Position numbers and translations under genes: made by a program
Origin: Pantoea ananatis LMG 2665
GTDB lineage: Bacteria; Pseudomonadota; Gammaproteobacteria; Enterobacterales; Enterobacteriaceae
Length of the DNA stretch: 64,000 bases
Direction: 5' to 3'
Assembly (NCBI RefSeq): GCF_000710035.2
Contig: NZ_JMJJ01000006.1
Location: 124,001 to 188,000 of the forward strand
Notes under the pieces: model-generated
The model's input: the letters and a program-made list of their open reading frames with translations, nothing else
The model's database searches: none
What the model was told of the DNA's origin: nothing
Part shown: positions 7,993 through 17,942 of the stretch, piece by piece
Position numbering within the stretch: position 1 is the stretch's first letter
Layout: every line of letters begins with the position of its first letter

Positions 7993-9732
7993 CTAACTGA
8001 GCGGCCAGAGATGTTCAATGATCAGCTGGACAGAGCGATTGCCGCGATACTCATTGATATCAAGCCGATAGGCCAGTTCGACCTGGCGCACGCTGCTGTC
8101 AGGCCACAACGTGGTATCCACGTTGAACGCGATACCGTCGATCAGCGGTCCGCCTTCCAGAGGTTCAACCATGACCTTCAGGTGACGTTCACCAACGAGG
8201 CGCTGCTGCAGTAGCCTGAACCGGCCGTCGAAAGCGGGCTCAGGGAAAGACTGGCCCCATGGGCCGGCATCACGCAGCACTTCCGCCGTCTGAAGAGAAA
8301 ATTCAGCGGGCTGCAGGGCACCATCCGACCAGATGACGCCCTGCAACGCTTCGCCGGCCAGCCATTCGCCCACCAGGTCCGCAAAACGCTGACGAAACTC
8401 GTCGTAGCGGGCTTCTTCCAGCGACAGTCCGGCGGCCATCGCGTGACCACCAAACTTCTGCATCATGCCAGGATGCAACGTATCAAGACGCTCCAGCGCA
8501 TCGCGCAGATGCAGACCGGCAATCGATCGTCCCGATCCCTTCAGCATGCCATCACCGGCCGGTGCGAAGGCAATAACCGGGCGATGAAAACGCTCTTTCA
8601 GACGGGAAGCCAGAATCCCGACCACGCCCTGATGCCACTCAGGATGATAAAAGGCCAGCCCCAGCGGCAAATCGGTTTGCTCGTTCTCCAGCTTTTGGCA
8701 TAACGCCAGTGCCTCGCTCTGCATCCCCTGCTCAATCTCTTTGCGCATCTGGTTAAGCGCATCCAGTTCGCTGGCTAACATGCGCGACTGGCTGAGATCG
8801 TCGGTCAGTAACAGCGCCACGCCGACAGACATATCGTCCAGCCGACCGGCAGCGTTAAGCCGGGGCCCCAGGGCAAAACCCAGGTCGCTGGCGGCCAGCT
8901 GTCGGGCATCGCGGTTGGCGATTTCCAGCAGGGCCTTGATGCCCGGACGGCACTTTCCGGCCCGAATACGACTCAGGCCCTGCCACACTAAAATGCGGTT
9001 GTTGGCATCCAGCGGCACCACATCTGCCACCGTGCCCAACGCCACCAGATCGAGCAGGTCGGCCAGATTGGGTTCCGACCGCGTGACGCCAAACCAGCCC
9101 TGAGTGCGCAAGTGGGCGCGCAGGGCCATCATCAGATAGAAAGCGACGCCCACGCCCGCCAGCGAACGAGAGGGGAAATGACAGTCAGGCAGGTTGGGAT
9201 TAACGATAGCATCGGCGTCAGGCAGCGTTTCGCCCGGTAAGTGGTGGTCGGTCACCAACACCGCAATGCCGTGCTGATGCGCAAGCGCCACACCCGCATG
9301 GGACGAAATGCCGTTATCGACGGTCAGAATCATCTCTGCACCGCGCGCGCGGGCCTGCTCAACCACTTCCGGACTCAGGCCGTAGCCATCTTCGAAACGA
9401 TTGGGCACCAGGTACTGCACGTTGCTGCATCCCATGCTGCGCAGCGCCAGCACCGTCAGGGCGGTACTGGTGGCACCGTCAGCGTCGAAATCCCCGACGA
9501 CCATAATGCAGCGGCCATCCAGCAGCGCCTGATGAAGCAGGTTAACGGCCTTGTCTATGCCGCTCAGTGCACTGAAAGGGAGCAGGTTTTTCGCGCCCCT
9601 TTCGAGCTCGGCGGCGTTGGTGACGCCACGTTGCAGATAAAGCCGACGCAGGAGCGGCGGTAAATCTGCCGGTAACCCCGGCAGATCGGCTACCGCTTCA
9701 CGGCGACGTAACTCGACTTCGTGCTTTACCAC
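7993..9732 (-). CDS. recJ: Single-strand-specific 5'-3' exonuclease RecJ
   Basis: Degrades single-stranded DNA 5' to 3' in RecF-pathway recombination, base-excision repair and mismatch repair. The 579-residue protein (E. coli 577) has the DHH phosphoesterase metal motifs: DFDADG at 81-86, VDN near 138-140 and the DHH triad at 162-164. These are followed by the DHHA1 domain and the C-terminal OB fold. The start codon is GTG at 9732; the only upstream SD-like bases are in the overlapping dsbC stop. The 3-bp gap to dsbC points to translational coupling in the xerD-dsbC-recJ operon. Confidence 0.97.
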   Translation of the reverse strand: MVKHEVELRRREAVADLPGLPADLPPLLRRLYLQRGVTNAAELERGAKNLLPFSALSGIDKAVNLLHQALLDGRCIMVVGDFDADGATSTALTVLALRSMGCSNVQYLVPNRFEDGYGLSPEVVEQARARGAEMILTVDNGISSHAGVALAHQHGIAVLVTDHHLPGETLPDADAIVNPNLPDCHFPSRSLAGVGVAFYLMMALRAHLRTQGWFGVTRSEPNLADLLDLVALGTVADVVPLDANNRILVWQGLSRIRAGKCRPGIKALLEIANRDARQLAASDLGFALGPRLNAAGRLDDMSVGVALLLTDDLSQSRMLASELDALNQMRKEIEQGMQSEALALCQKLENEQTDLPLGLAFYHPEWHQGVVGILASRLKERFHRPVIAFAPAGDGMLKGSGRSIAGLHLRDALERLDTLHPGMMQKFGGHAMAAGLSLEEARYDEFRQRFADLVGEWLAGEALQGVIWSDGALQPAEFSLQTAEVLRDAGPWGQSFPEPAFDGRFRLLQQRLVGERHLKVMVEPLEGGPLIDGIAFNVDTTLWPDSSVRQVELAYRLDINEYRGNRSVQLIIEHLWPLS

Positions 9733-9735
9733 GCC

Positions 9736-10449
9736 TTAACCACCACGCTTTTGATTATCCAGTACCTGCTTGAGCTCCTGTGGACTTTGATAGCCGGGGA
9801 TCATCATGCCACTATCGGTCAGAATCGCCGGCGTGCCCTGGATACCAAACAGTACGCCAAGCTGGTACTGCTTGCCGATATCAATCGTGCAGGAGGCTGG
9901 CGCATCCATCTTCGGCACATCGCCTTTCATCGCCTCATCAAAGGCTTTGTTGCGATCGGCGCTGCACCACACGGCCTTCATGGCGCTGGCAACTTTGCCG
10001 TTCATGCCTTCACGTGGGAAAGCCAGATAGCGAACGGTGATGCCCAGCGCGTTGTAGTCAGCCATTTGTTCGTGCAGTTTGTGGCAGTAGCCACAGGTGA
10101 TATCCGTAAACACTGTCACCACGTGCTGCTCTTTGGGCGCTTTATACACGATCATTTCCGGAACCAGCGCCTCAACTTTTTTATCCAGTAGCGCGTTCGT
10201 CACGTTGATCGGCTGAGCACCGCTGACATCGTAAAGCGGCCCCTGGATCATGTGTTTACCATCATCGGTAACGTACAGCACGCCGCTTTCGGTGAGCACG
10301 GTTTTAAAACCCGGCAGCGGTGCAGGTTGGATCTCAGCCTGGTGCAAACCCAGTTTCTTCAGGGAAAGCTGAATGGCGCTGTCATCAGCGTGGGTCAAAC
10401 CGGAAAAAGCGCTGGCCAGCAGCGCCAGCATGGCAACATGTTTGTTCAT
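9736..10449 (-). CDS. dsbC: Periplasmic disulfide isomerase DsbC
   Basis: Rearranges wrong disulfides in periplasmic proteins and is kept reduced by DsbD. The 237-residue precursor has a signal peptide with probable cleavage after HA at residue 21, an N-terminal dimerisation domain and a thioredoxin fold with active site CGYC at 119-122 and cis-Pro in GTPAIL. A second Cys pair (WCSADR and SCTIDI) matches the structural disulfide of DsbC. The start at 10449 has AAGGAAAAC upstream; longer in-frame versions lack a signal peptide. It lies 22 bp after xerD and 3 bp before recJ. Confidence 0.97.
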   Translation of the reverse strand: MNKHVAMLALLASAFSGLTHADDSAIQLSLKKLGLHQAEIQPAPLPGFKTVLTESGVLYVTDDGKHMIQGPLYDVSGAQPINVTNALLDKKVEALVPEMIVYKAPKEQHVVTVFTDITCGYCHKLHEQMADYNALGITVRYLAFPREGMNGKVASAMKAVWCSADRNKAFDEAMKGDVPKMDAPASCTIDIGKQYQLGVLFGIQGTPAILTDSGMMIPGYQSPQELKQVLDNQKRGG

Positions 10450-10471
10450 TGTTTTCCTTACTCTCCGCCAG

Positions 10472-11365
10472 CTATGCGCGCGGATGATGCTGTTGATGTA
10501 ACAGTCGCAGACGTTCCGTGGCGACATGCGTATAAATCTGCGTCGTTGAGAGGTCGCTGTGCCCCAGTAACATCTGTACGACACGTAGGTCAGCCCCATG
10601 GTTCAGCAAATGCGTGGCGAAAGCATGGCGCAACACGTGGGGAGAAAGCTTTTCGCTATCAATGCCCGCCAGCAGGGCGTAATGCTTGATACGATGCCAG
10701 AAGGTTTGCCGCGTCATCTGCTGGGCACGGTTACTGGGAAAAAACACGTCCAGCGTCTGCCCATTGAGCAACCACGGCCGCCCGTGCTCCATATAGTATT
10801 CCAGCCAGTGAACCGCCTCTTCACCTAATGGCACCAGCCGCTCTTTATTGCCTTTACCGATCACGCGCACCACGCCCTGGCGCAGGCTGACGTCATTCAG
10901 GGTCAGTCCCACCAGTTCCGAAACCCGTAAGCCGGTGGCATATAACAATTCCAGCATGGCTTTATCGCGCAGTTCAAGCGGCACGTTGACATCGGGTGCC
11001 TGCAGCAGGCGATCCACCTGCGCCTCGCTCAGATCTTTTGGCAACCGCTGGGGCAGCTTGGGCGCGGCCAGCATCGCGCTGGGATCGTCAGTGCGCATCT
11101 TTTCGCGGTACAAATACTGAAACAGACGGCGCATGGCGCTGAGCAGGCGTGCAGAGCTGGAGGCTTTATAGCCGCCTTCCAGTCTCTCCGCGAGAAACTG
11201 TTGCAGATCGGGCGCGCTCAGGGTTGTCAGCGTTAAACCGTGATGCGCCAGCCAGCCGGTGAGAGTTTGCAGATCCTGCCGATAGGAGGACAGGGTATTT
11301 TGCGCCAGATTGCGCTCGATCCACAGCGCATCAAGAAACTGTTCTGTCAGTTCACTATCTTGCAC
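10472..11365 (-). CDS. xerD: Site-specific tyrosine recombinase XerD
   Basis: Acts with XerC at dif to resolve chromosome dimers, activated by FtsK. The 297 residues contain the N-terminal SAM-like core-binding domain (about 1-85) and the catalytic domain with Arg147, Lys171, His243, Arg246, His269 and nucleophile Tyr278, all at the expected spacing. The start is GTG at 11365 with GGGGAA upstream. It heads the xerD-dsbC-recJ transcription unit and is divergent from fldB. Confidence 0.97.
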   Translation of the reverse strand: MQDSELTEQFLDALWIERNLAQNTLSSYRQDLQTLTGWLAHHGLTLTTLSAPDLQQFLAERLEGGYKASSSARLLSAMRRLFQYLYREKMRTDDPSAMLAAPKLPQRLPKDLSEAQVDRLLQAPDVNVPLELRDKAMLELLYATGLRVSELVGLTLNDVSLRQGVVRVIGKGNKERLVPLGEEAVHWLEYYMEHGRPWLLNGQTLDVFFPSNRAQQMTRQTFWHRIKHYALLAGIDSEKLSPHVLRHAFATHLLNHGADLRVVQMLLGHSDLSTTQIYTHVATERLRLLHQQHHPRA

Positions 11366-11423
11366 GTTTTCCCCACCGTTCAGTATGAAATCGTGCTCAT
11401 TATGCCTGATTCAACCCTGCTTC

Positions 11424-11432
11424 TGATACAAT
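11424..11432 (+). promoter_or_regulatory. Candidate extended -10 of fldB
   Basis: TGATACAAT is an extended -10 element (TGn plus TACAAT) 36 bp before the fldB start. No clear -35 is present, which extended -10 promoters tolerate. Confidence 0.4.
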
Positions 11433-11467
11433 TACGCCAAAGTCAGGATTAACAGAGCACTATCTGC

Positions 11468-11986
11468 ATGAAAATAGGTCTTTTTTACGGTTCCAGTACC
11501 TGTTACACCGAAATCGTAGCGGAGAAAATTCGGGATTTTATTGGCGACGAGCTGGTGACGTTGCACAACGTGAAAGATGACGATCCGCGTCTGATGGAAG
11601 ACTATGATCTGTTGATTTTGGGGATTCCCACCTGGGACTTTGGCGAGCTGCAGGAGGACTGGGAGGCTATCTGGCCCCAGTTGCCGACGCTCAATTTGCG
11701 CAACAAGATCGTGGCGCTGTACGGCATGGGCGACCAGATTGGCTACGGTGAGTGGTTTCTGGATGCTTTAGGCATGCTACATGAACTGCTCCAGCCGATG
11801 GGGGTGCAGTTTGTGGGCTACTGGCCGCTGGACGGCTATGACTTTACCAGCCCCAAACCGCTGAGTGCCGACGGCAAGCAATTTGTCGGACTGGCGCTGG
11901 ATGACGTCAATCAGTTTGAAGCCACGGATGAGCGCGTTGAGCAGTGGTGCGAGCAGATTCTGACGGAAACCGCCGAGCGGCTTTAA
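11468..11986 (+). CDS. fldB: Flavodoxin 2
   Basis: A 172-residue FMN electron carrier (E. coli FldB has 173). The phosphate-binding loop is GSSTCYTE near residues 8-15, and the aromatic residues that sandwich the isoalloxazine ring are in PTWDFGELQ (about 54-62) and GDQIGYGEW (about 88-96). It is acidic throughout, as flavodoxins are. It stands alone, divergent from xerD. In E. coli fldB belongs to the SoxRS regulon; no soxbox was verified here. Confidence 0.95.
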   Translation: MKIGLFYGSSTCYTEIVAEKIRDFIGDELVTLHNVKDDDPRLMEDYDLLILGIPTWDFGELQEDWEAIWPQLPTLNLRNKIVALYGMGDQIGYGEWFLDALGMLHELLQPMGVQFVGYWPLDGYDFTSPKPLSADGKQFVGLALDDVNQFEATDERVEQWCEQILTETAERL

Positions 11987-12067
11987 GCCGCGCGCTAAAA
12001 CGCAATCCTGAAATCCTGGCAAAGGACGCGCCGTCGATACGCCTGTATTTGGAAAGCCTGACCTGGA

Positions 12068-12095
12068 AAAGCGTGTTCTGAAATCGGCACGCTTT
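12068..12095. terminator. Hairpin between fldB and ygfX
   Basis: Inverted repeat AAAGCGTG / CACGCTTT with a 12-nt loop between convergent genes. No long T-run; it is probably a shared weak terminator. Confidence 0.45.
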
Positions 12096-12124
12096 CTCGT
12101 GATGCGCTGTTCAGGGCACGCTAT

Positions 12125-12538
12125 TTAGCGTCTTGCGGTTTCGCTGAAACAGCATGACCGCAAGGCGCGCCACGCCTCTGGCTGCATGTTGTCCTGCATC
12201 AGCCAGAGCCGTAAGATCTTGCCCTTGCGGTTTCGTGCGACCAGCAACACCGCGCCAGGCAACCAGTACAACGGCTGCTGCGTTTGCCAGTCTTCTCCCT
12301 GCCAGTGCCACTCACGATTGCTGTCGCGCCGTAACCGTCCATGCCGTTGACGCAAGCGGCGATCCTGTTTCCATCCTTCCCACAGCACCACCACGACCAG
12401 CCCGGGCTTTATCATCCACTCTGCCGCAGGCAGTTCCATAATGCCAACGCCTGCTATCGTTACTGACAGCATCAGTGCGAGGATCAGGCGTGCGCGCAAA
12501 GAGGGATGAAGTTTACATTGCCACCGGACCGCGTTCAC
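12125..12538 (-). CDS. ygfX: YgfX/CptA-family inner-membrane protein
   Basis: Small membrane protein paired with sdhE. Two hydrophobic segments lie near residues 17-35 and 42-56, followed by a basic cytoplasmic tail with the conserved WHWQGEDW and WLMQDNM blocks. In E. coli YgfX has been described as a toxin (CptA) acting on FtsZ and MreB with SdhE as partner, but the toxin-antitoxin reading is disputed. The start is GTG at 12538, which aligns with the E. coli N-terminus and overlaps the end of sdhE by 26 nt, so translation is probably coupled. Length is 137 against 135 in E. coli. Confidence 0.88.
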   Translation of the reverse strand: MNAVRWQCKLHPSLRARLILALMLSVTIAGVGIMELPAAEWMIKPGLVVVVLWEGWKQDRRLRQRHGRLRRDSNREWHWQGEDWQTQQPLYWLPGAVLLVARNRKGKILRLWLMQDNMQPEAWRALRSCCFSETARR

Positions 12539-12779
12539 GATTACGCTGCTGAATCAGATTCACCATGCGTTTCAGCTCGGGATCGACAGGCTCACCGTGG
12601 TTCATCATCCAGTTGAAAAGATCGGGATCGTCACTTTTCAGCAGTGCGATAAACACCTGCTTATCGGTATCATTTAACGTGTCATATTCGTACTTAAAGA
12701 ACGGCATAATAGCGACATCCAGTTCCAGCATGCCACGACGGCAGGCCCATTGAACGCGCGATTTATTATGAATATCCAT
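12513..12779 (-). CDS. sdhE: FAD assembly factor SdhE
   Basis: Promotes covalent attachment of FAD to the flavoprotein subunit of succinate dehydrogenase (SdhA) and of fumarate reductase. The 88-residue protein has the family's RGxxE motif at 15-19 (RGMLE) and the conserved LFNWMMNHG. The start at 12779 gives exactly the E. coli length; an ATG seven codons earlier is less likely. ygfX overlaps its 3' end by 26 nt. It is divergent from ygfZ, which helps maintain Fe-S enzymes, a functionally sensible neighbour. Confidence 0.95.
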   Translation of the reverse strand: MDIHNKSRVQWACRRGMLELDVAIMPFFKYEYDTLNDTDKQVFIALLKSDDPDLFNWMMNHGEPVDPELKRMVNLIQQRNRERGPVAM

Positions 12780-13003
12780 GCATTCGTTTCCACATTTCAC
12801 ATCGTGGCAGCTAGTGTACCCTGGATTACTGCTGGCTGCAGGTTCACAAACCGACCCTGTGCAACGCGCCGCAGACTCAGGCTTTTTTTACACATCGGCA
12901 CGCGTTTTGTGCGCCCTCTTTAGTAAACAGGTTGCATTGCCAGTGTGCTCTTTTACCATTGAAGACATTGTTTCGGATGAACCTTCAGACTCAGGATTTA
13001 TCG

Positions 13004-13990
13004 ATGCCAACATTTACGCTTCCCCCACGCCAACCTGCGGCCTCATCACGTCTGCCGCTCACGTTAATGTCTCTGGATGCCTGGGCACTGGTTGCCGTGG
13101 TCGGCCCTGACAGCACGTCCTATTTACAAGGCCAGTTGACCCTGGATGTGGCGGCACTGGATGCCTCTCATCACCTGCCTGCCGCCCACTGTGACGCCAA
13201 GGGCAAGATGTGGAGCAACCTGCGCCTGTTTCATCGCGCTGAGGGTTATGCCTATTTGGTGCGTCGTGAGTTGCGGGACACTCAGTTGCCGGAGTTAAAA
13301 AAATACGCCGTATTTTCTAAAGTTACCCTGACCGCGGATGACGATGTCGCACTGCTGGGCGTGGCGGGTTTCCAGGCCCGCGCGGCGCTGGCCAATGTTT
13401 TTGACACGCTGCCTGACAGCACCACCCCGGTGGTACAGCAGGGCGACACCACGCTGCTGTGGTTTGCCCATCCAGCAGAACGCTTTCTGCTGGTCACGTC
13501 GCCCGCCCAGGCCGATGCCCTGAAGCAGACGCTGGCAGACGATGCGCAGTTCAATGACAGCACCCAGTGGCTGGCCCTGGACATCGAAGCCGGAATTCCG
13601 GTTATTGGCGCAGCCACCAGCGCGCAGTTTATTCCCCAGGCCGCAAACATGCAGGCGCTGGACGCGATTAGCTTTAAAAAGGGCTGCTATACCGGCCAGG
13701 AGATGGTGGCCAGAGCCAAATACCGGGGCGCGAATAAACGGGCGCTCTACTGGCTGTCAGGACAAGCCAGCCACCTGCCCGCCGCCAACGATTCCCTGGA
13801 GCTGCAGATGGGCGAGCGCTGGCGTCGCACGGGCACCGTTCTTGCTGCGGTGCAACTGGACGACGGCGTCATCTGGGTGCAGGTGGTCATGAACAACGAT
13901 CTGGAGCCGGACAGCGTATTACGGGTTGAAGGCGATGAAGGCGGTAAGCTGATGATTCAGCCCTTGCCTTACTCGCTGGAAGAAAGCTGA
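13004..13990 (+). CDS. ygfZ: Folate-dependent Fe-S cluster protein YgfZ
   Basis: Tetrahydrofolate-binding protein that supports synthesis or repair of certain [4Fe-4S] enzymes such as MiaB. It shares the fold of GcvT. The family signature KGCYTGQE is at 226-233, with the reactive Cys228 at the same number as in E. coli, and the segment [15 protein letters not shown] is conserved. 328 residues against 326 in E. coli. The start at 13004 has AGGA 8 bp upstream; longer in-frame starts add an unconserved tail. Confidence 0.96.
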   Translation: MPTFTLPPRQPAASSRLPLTLMSLDAWALVAVVGPDSTSYLQGQLTLDVAALDASHHLPAAHCDAKGKMWSNLRLFHRAEGYAYLVRRELRDTQLPELKKYAVFSKVTLTADDDVALLGVAGFQARAALANVFDTLPDSTTPVVQQGDTTLLWFAHPAERFLLVTSPAQADALKQTLADDAQFNDSTQWLALDIEAGIPVIGAATSAQFIPQAANMQALDAISFKKGCYTGQEMVARAKYRGANKRALYWLSGQASHLPAANDSLELQMGERWRRTGTVLAAVQLDDGVIWVQVVMNNDLEPDSVLRVEGDEGGKLMIQPLPYSLEES

Positions 13991-13996
13991 GTTCAG

Positions 13997-14017
13997 GGGC
14001 GGGACCACGTCCCGCCC
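13997..14017. terminator. Bidirectional hairpin between ygfZ and the hemolysin-III gene
   Basis: 9-bp GC-rich stem GGGCGGGAC / GTCCCGCCC with a 3-nt loop, centred between convergent stop codons 35 bp apart. There is no T tract on either strand. Confidence 0.55.
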
Positions 14018-14024
14018 TGTGACG

Positions 14025-14678
14025 TTACATAACGTAGAAGTAGATGGCGCAGAAATGGCAAACACAACCGCCTAAAACAAACGCGTGCCATATAGCATGG
14101 TTAAACGGCACCCGACGCGCGACGTAAAAAATCACGCCCAGGGAATAGATAATGCCCCCCGACGCCAGCAGCCAGATGCCCCCCGCCGACAGTTTCATCG
14201 CCAGCTGATAGACCACAATCAGCGACAACCATCCCATGCAGAGATAGGTCACCAGCGACAGTGCCTTAAAGCGTTCGGCAATCGTCAGCTTAAAAATAAT
14301 GCCCAACAGTGCCAGGCCCCATATTACCGCCATCAGCCCATAGGCGAGAGGCGACTGCAGACCAACCATCAGAAACGGCGTGTAGGTGCCAGCAATTAAC
14401 AGGTAGATTGCGCAGTGATCCACTTTTTTCAGTACGCGCTTCGCACGTGGGTGGCTGACGGCGTGGTAAAGCGTTGAGGCCAGAAACAGCAGAATCATAC
14501 TGCCGCCATAGAGGCTGGAGCTGACAATGGCGGTCAGCCCGGCATTCATGACCGATGCCTTATCGAGCAGCAGCATTAACCCTACAATGCCGAACAGACA
14601 ACCCAGTCCATGACTAATACTGTTGGCAATTTCCTCTGCCAATGGATAACCCTGCGTCGGCAAACTTTTGTGACTCAT
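14025..14678 (-). CDS. yqfA: Hemolysin III / PAQR-family membrane protein (YqfA-like)
   Basis: Seven-helix inner-membrane protein of 217 residues in the hemolysin-III/PAQR superfamily, close to E. coli YqfA (219). Hallmarks are [10 protein letters not shown] near the N-terminus, [22 protein letters not shown] in the middle and [17 protein letters not shown] at the end. The conserved His and Asp residues form the metal site seen in PAQR hydrolases. Physiological function is unknown. The start at 14678 has AGGA upstream; an upstream in-frame ATG adds nine residues. Confidence 0.92.
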   Translation of the reverse strand: MSHKSLPTQGYPLAEEIANSISHGLGCLFGIVGLMLLLDKASVMNAGLTAIVSSSLYGGSMILLFLASTLYHAVSHPRAKRVLKKVDHCAIYLLIAGTYTPFLMVGLQSPLAYGLMAVIWGLALLGIIFKLTIAERFKALSLVTYLCMGWLSLIVVYQLAMKLSAGGIWLLASGGIIYSLGVIFYVARRVPFNHAIWHAFVLGGCVCHFCAIYFYVM

Positions 14679-14841
14679 AACATTCCTGCCTGAAAGTGAT
14701 AACAACTGCAGATTTATCGTCCAACAGATTACCCAGAAAAACTTTCAGTGTACAAGTGTAAGCTTAAAATAATTATTGCGGTCACCTCCCCTTCGAATTC
14801 TGTTAAAATGCGGGCCAGTTAATTGCCGGGTGAGCTTTTCC

Positions 14842-15561
14842 ATGTTCTCGCATCACGATCTTGCTACCCTGAACGATCTTGAAATGCAGGTTTATCAGTA
14901 CATTATCAAACATCGTGACAGCGTCAGTTACATGACCATTCGCGAGCTGGCTGAACAGGCTGCGGTATCGACCACGACGGTATTACGCTTCTGTCGCAAG
15001 ATGCAGTGTGAAGGATGGTCAGAATTCCGTATCCGACTGCGTCTGGCCAGGGAACAAACCGCGCCTGCGCTGCCTGTCTCCGGCATCGCAGATATGCTGA
15101 GTTTTTTTAAAAGCATCAATAATGATGAGTTTGAGCAGGTCATCCATCGGGCTGTGGGGATGATTAATCAGGCTGAGCGGGTGTTTTTTATTGGTGTCGG
15201 CACATCGGGCAGCCTGGGGAAATACGGGGCACGTTTTTTTTCGAACGTAGGCAAATTCAGCCACGCGATCGACGATCCCTATTATCCGATCAGTCCGAGT
15301 TTATATGAAAATGCCCTGGCCATTATTCTTTCTGTCTCCGGTGAAACGGAAGAGGTGCTGCGCATCGCCAGTCAGTTCAACCTGAATCAGTGTAAAATCA
15401 TCGCCATTACGAATAGTGAAACCTGCTCGCTGGCCAAAATGAGCGACTTTACGGTGTCCTATCATGTACCGGTGATACGCATGCCCGACCAGAGCGATAT
15501 TACGACCCAGGTGCCTGTCATGTATATTATCGAGTCACTGGGTCGGCAACTGAGTAAATAA
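14842..15561 (+). CDS. RpiR-family regulator next to bglA
   Basis: A 239-residue transcription factor with an N-terminal RpiR helix-turn-helix (about 1-77; AVSTTTVLRFCRKMQCEGWSEF is the recognition region, in shortened form VSTTTVLRF) and a C-terminal SIS domain (about 105-235; GVGTSG and LSVSGETEEV bind phosphosugars). Its position 114 bp upstream of bglA in the same direction suggests it senses a 6-phosphosugar and controls bglA. This pairing is absent from E. coli at this locus. The start has GGGTGAG upstream, and an extended -10 (TG plus TAAAAT, 14801-14809) lies 32 bp before it. Confidence 0.88.
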   Translation: MFSHHDLATLNDLEMQVYQYIIKHRDSVSYMTIRELAEQAAVSTTTVLRFCRKMQCEGWSEFRIRLRLAREQTAPALPVSGIADMLSFFKSINNDEFEQVIHRAVGMINQAERVFFIGVGTSGSLGKYGARFFSNVGKFSHAIDDPYYPISPSLYENALAIILSVSGETEEVLRIASQFNLNQCKIIAITNSETCSLAKMSDFTVSYHVPVIRMPDQSDITTQVPVMYIIESLGRQLSK

Positions 15562-15627
15562 AACAAAGCGTTTTTTAGCTGTAACAAATCCCTTTTTCGC
15601 GGTGGTGTTATAGCGTGACATTATTAA

Positions 15628-17103
<1,476 letters not shown>

Positions 17104-17110
17104 GTCGTTT

Positions 17111-17131
17111 GCCGCAGCGCCCTGCTGCGGC
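17111..17131. terminator. Hairpin between bglA and ygfF
   Basis: Perfect 8-bp stem GCCGCAGC / GCTGCGGC with a 5-nt loop, 7 bp after the bglA stop and 6 bp before the convergent ygfF stop. Only ATCATT follows, so termination strength is uncertain. Confidence 0.6.
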
Positions 17132-17137
17132 ATCATT

Positions 17138-17881
17138 CTAGCGCCCGCCGGCAGCATCGATAATGCTGCCCGTAATGTAAGAAGCGGCATCGCTGGCTAA
17201 CCAGACAACGGCTTCTGCGATTTCTTCGGCATAGCCGCCACGCCCCATTGGTATGCCGCTGGCCAGCCTGTCTACCCTGCCGGGTTCTCCGCCGTCAGCA
17301 TGCATCTCGGTGTAAATCATCCCCGGACGTACGCCATTGACCCGAATTCCCTGCTGGGCCACTTCCAGCGACAGGCCTTTGGTCATGGTGTCCATTGCGC
17401 CTTTCGATGCCGCATAGTCGACATATTCGTTTGGCGACCCCGTGCGGGCAGCTGCAGAGGAGACATTGACGATGCTGCCGCCCTGACCGCCATGATGCGT
17501 GCCCATGCGCCGGACGGCTTCACGACAGCAAAGAAATGTGCCAAGCACATTCGTGGCAAAAACCTGCTGAATACGTGAGGCATCCAGCTGCTCAAGGCGA
17601 CATTGTTGGAACAGAATGCCGGCGTTATTCACCAGCAGCGTGAGCGGCAGATCTTCCTGATCCAGCCGTTGAAACAGCGACATCACCTGTGTTTCATCGC
17701 TGATATCGGCCTGAACGCTAAAGGCCTCACCGCCGTTACGTACAATCTCATCTACAACCTGATGGGCTTCACTGGCACGTGAACGGAAATTGACCGCCAC
17801 CCGGTAGCCTCGGGATGCCAGTAAGAGGGACGTCGCGCGACCAATGCCGCGACTGCCGCCGGTAACGAGTGCGAGCTGCAT
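17138..17881 (-). CDS. ygfF: SDR-family oxidoreductase YgfF
   Basis: Classical short-chain dehydrogenase of 247 residues, the same length as E. coli YgfF. The NAD(P)-binding glycine motif TGGSRGIG is at residues 7-14, NNAG at 85-88, and the catalytic Ser (141/142), Tyr156 and Lys160 are in place. Substrate is unknown; it resembles glucose or 3-oxoacyl reductases. The start at 17881 is preceded by GGAGG. It follows the gcvP terminator by 13 bp, so it needs read-through or a promoter overlapping the gcvP end. Confidence 0.9.
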   Translation of the reverse strand: MQLALVTGGSRGIGRATSLLLASRGYRVAVNFRSRASEAHQVVDEIVRNGGEAFSVQADISDETQVMSLFQRLDQEDLPLTLLVNNAGILFQQCRLEQLDASRIQQVFATNVLGTFLCCREAVRRMGTHHGGQGGSIVNVSSAAARTGSPNEYVDYAASKGAMDTMTKGLSLEVAQQGIRVNGVRPGMIYTEMHADGGEPGRVDRLASGIPMGRGGYAEEIAEAVVWLASDAASYITGSIIDAAGGR

Positions 17882-17893
17882 ACAAACCTCCAT

Positions 17894-17917
17894 AAAAAAA
17901 GGGCCGAAAATCGGCCC
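17894..17917 (-). terminator. Rho-independent terminator of gcvTHP
   Basis: On the minus strand, stem GGGCCGA / TCGGCCC with a 3-nt loop followed by seven T. It sits 25 bp after the gcvP stop. A 14-bp perfect palindrome, CTTAACGCGTTAAG, lies at 17924-17937 between stop and terminator. Confidence 0.92.
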
Positions 17918-17942
17918 TCATAACTTAACGCGTTAAGCTGAC

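Noticed and set aside
10450..10599. 50-codon N-terminal extension of dsbC
   Set aside because: It overlaps xerD, lacks a signal peptide, and the internal ATG with AAGGAAAAC gives a normal secreted DsbC.
12778..13110. 110-codon plus-strand frame overlapping ygfZ
   Set aside because: Out of frame with ygfZ, whose product is clearly conserved.
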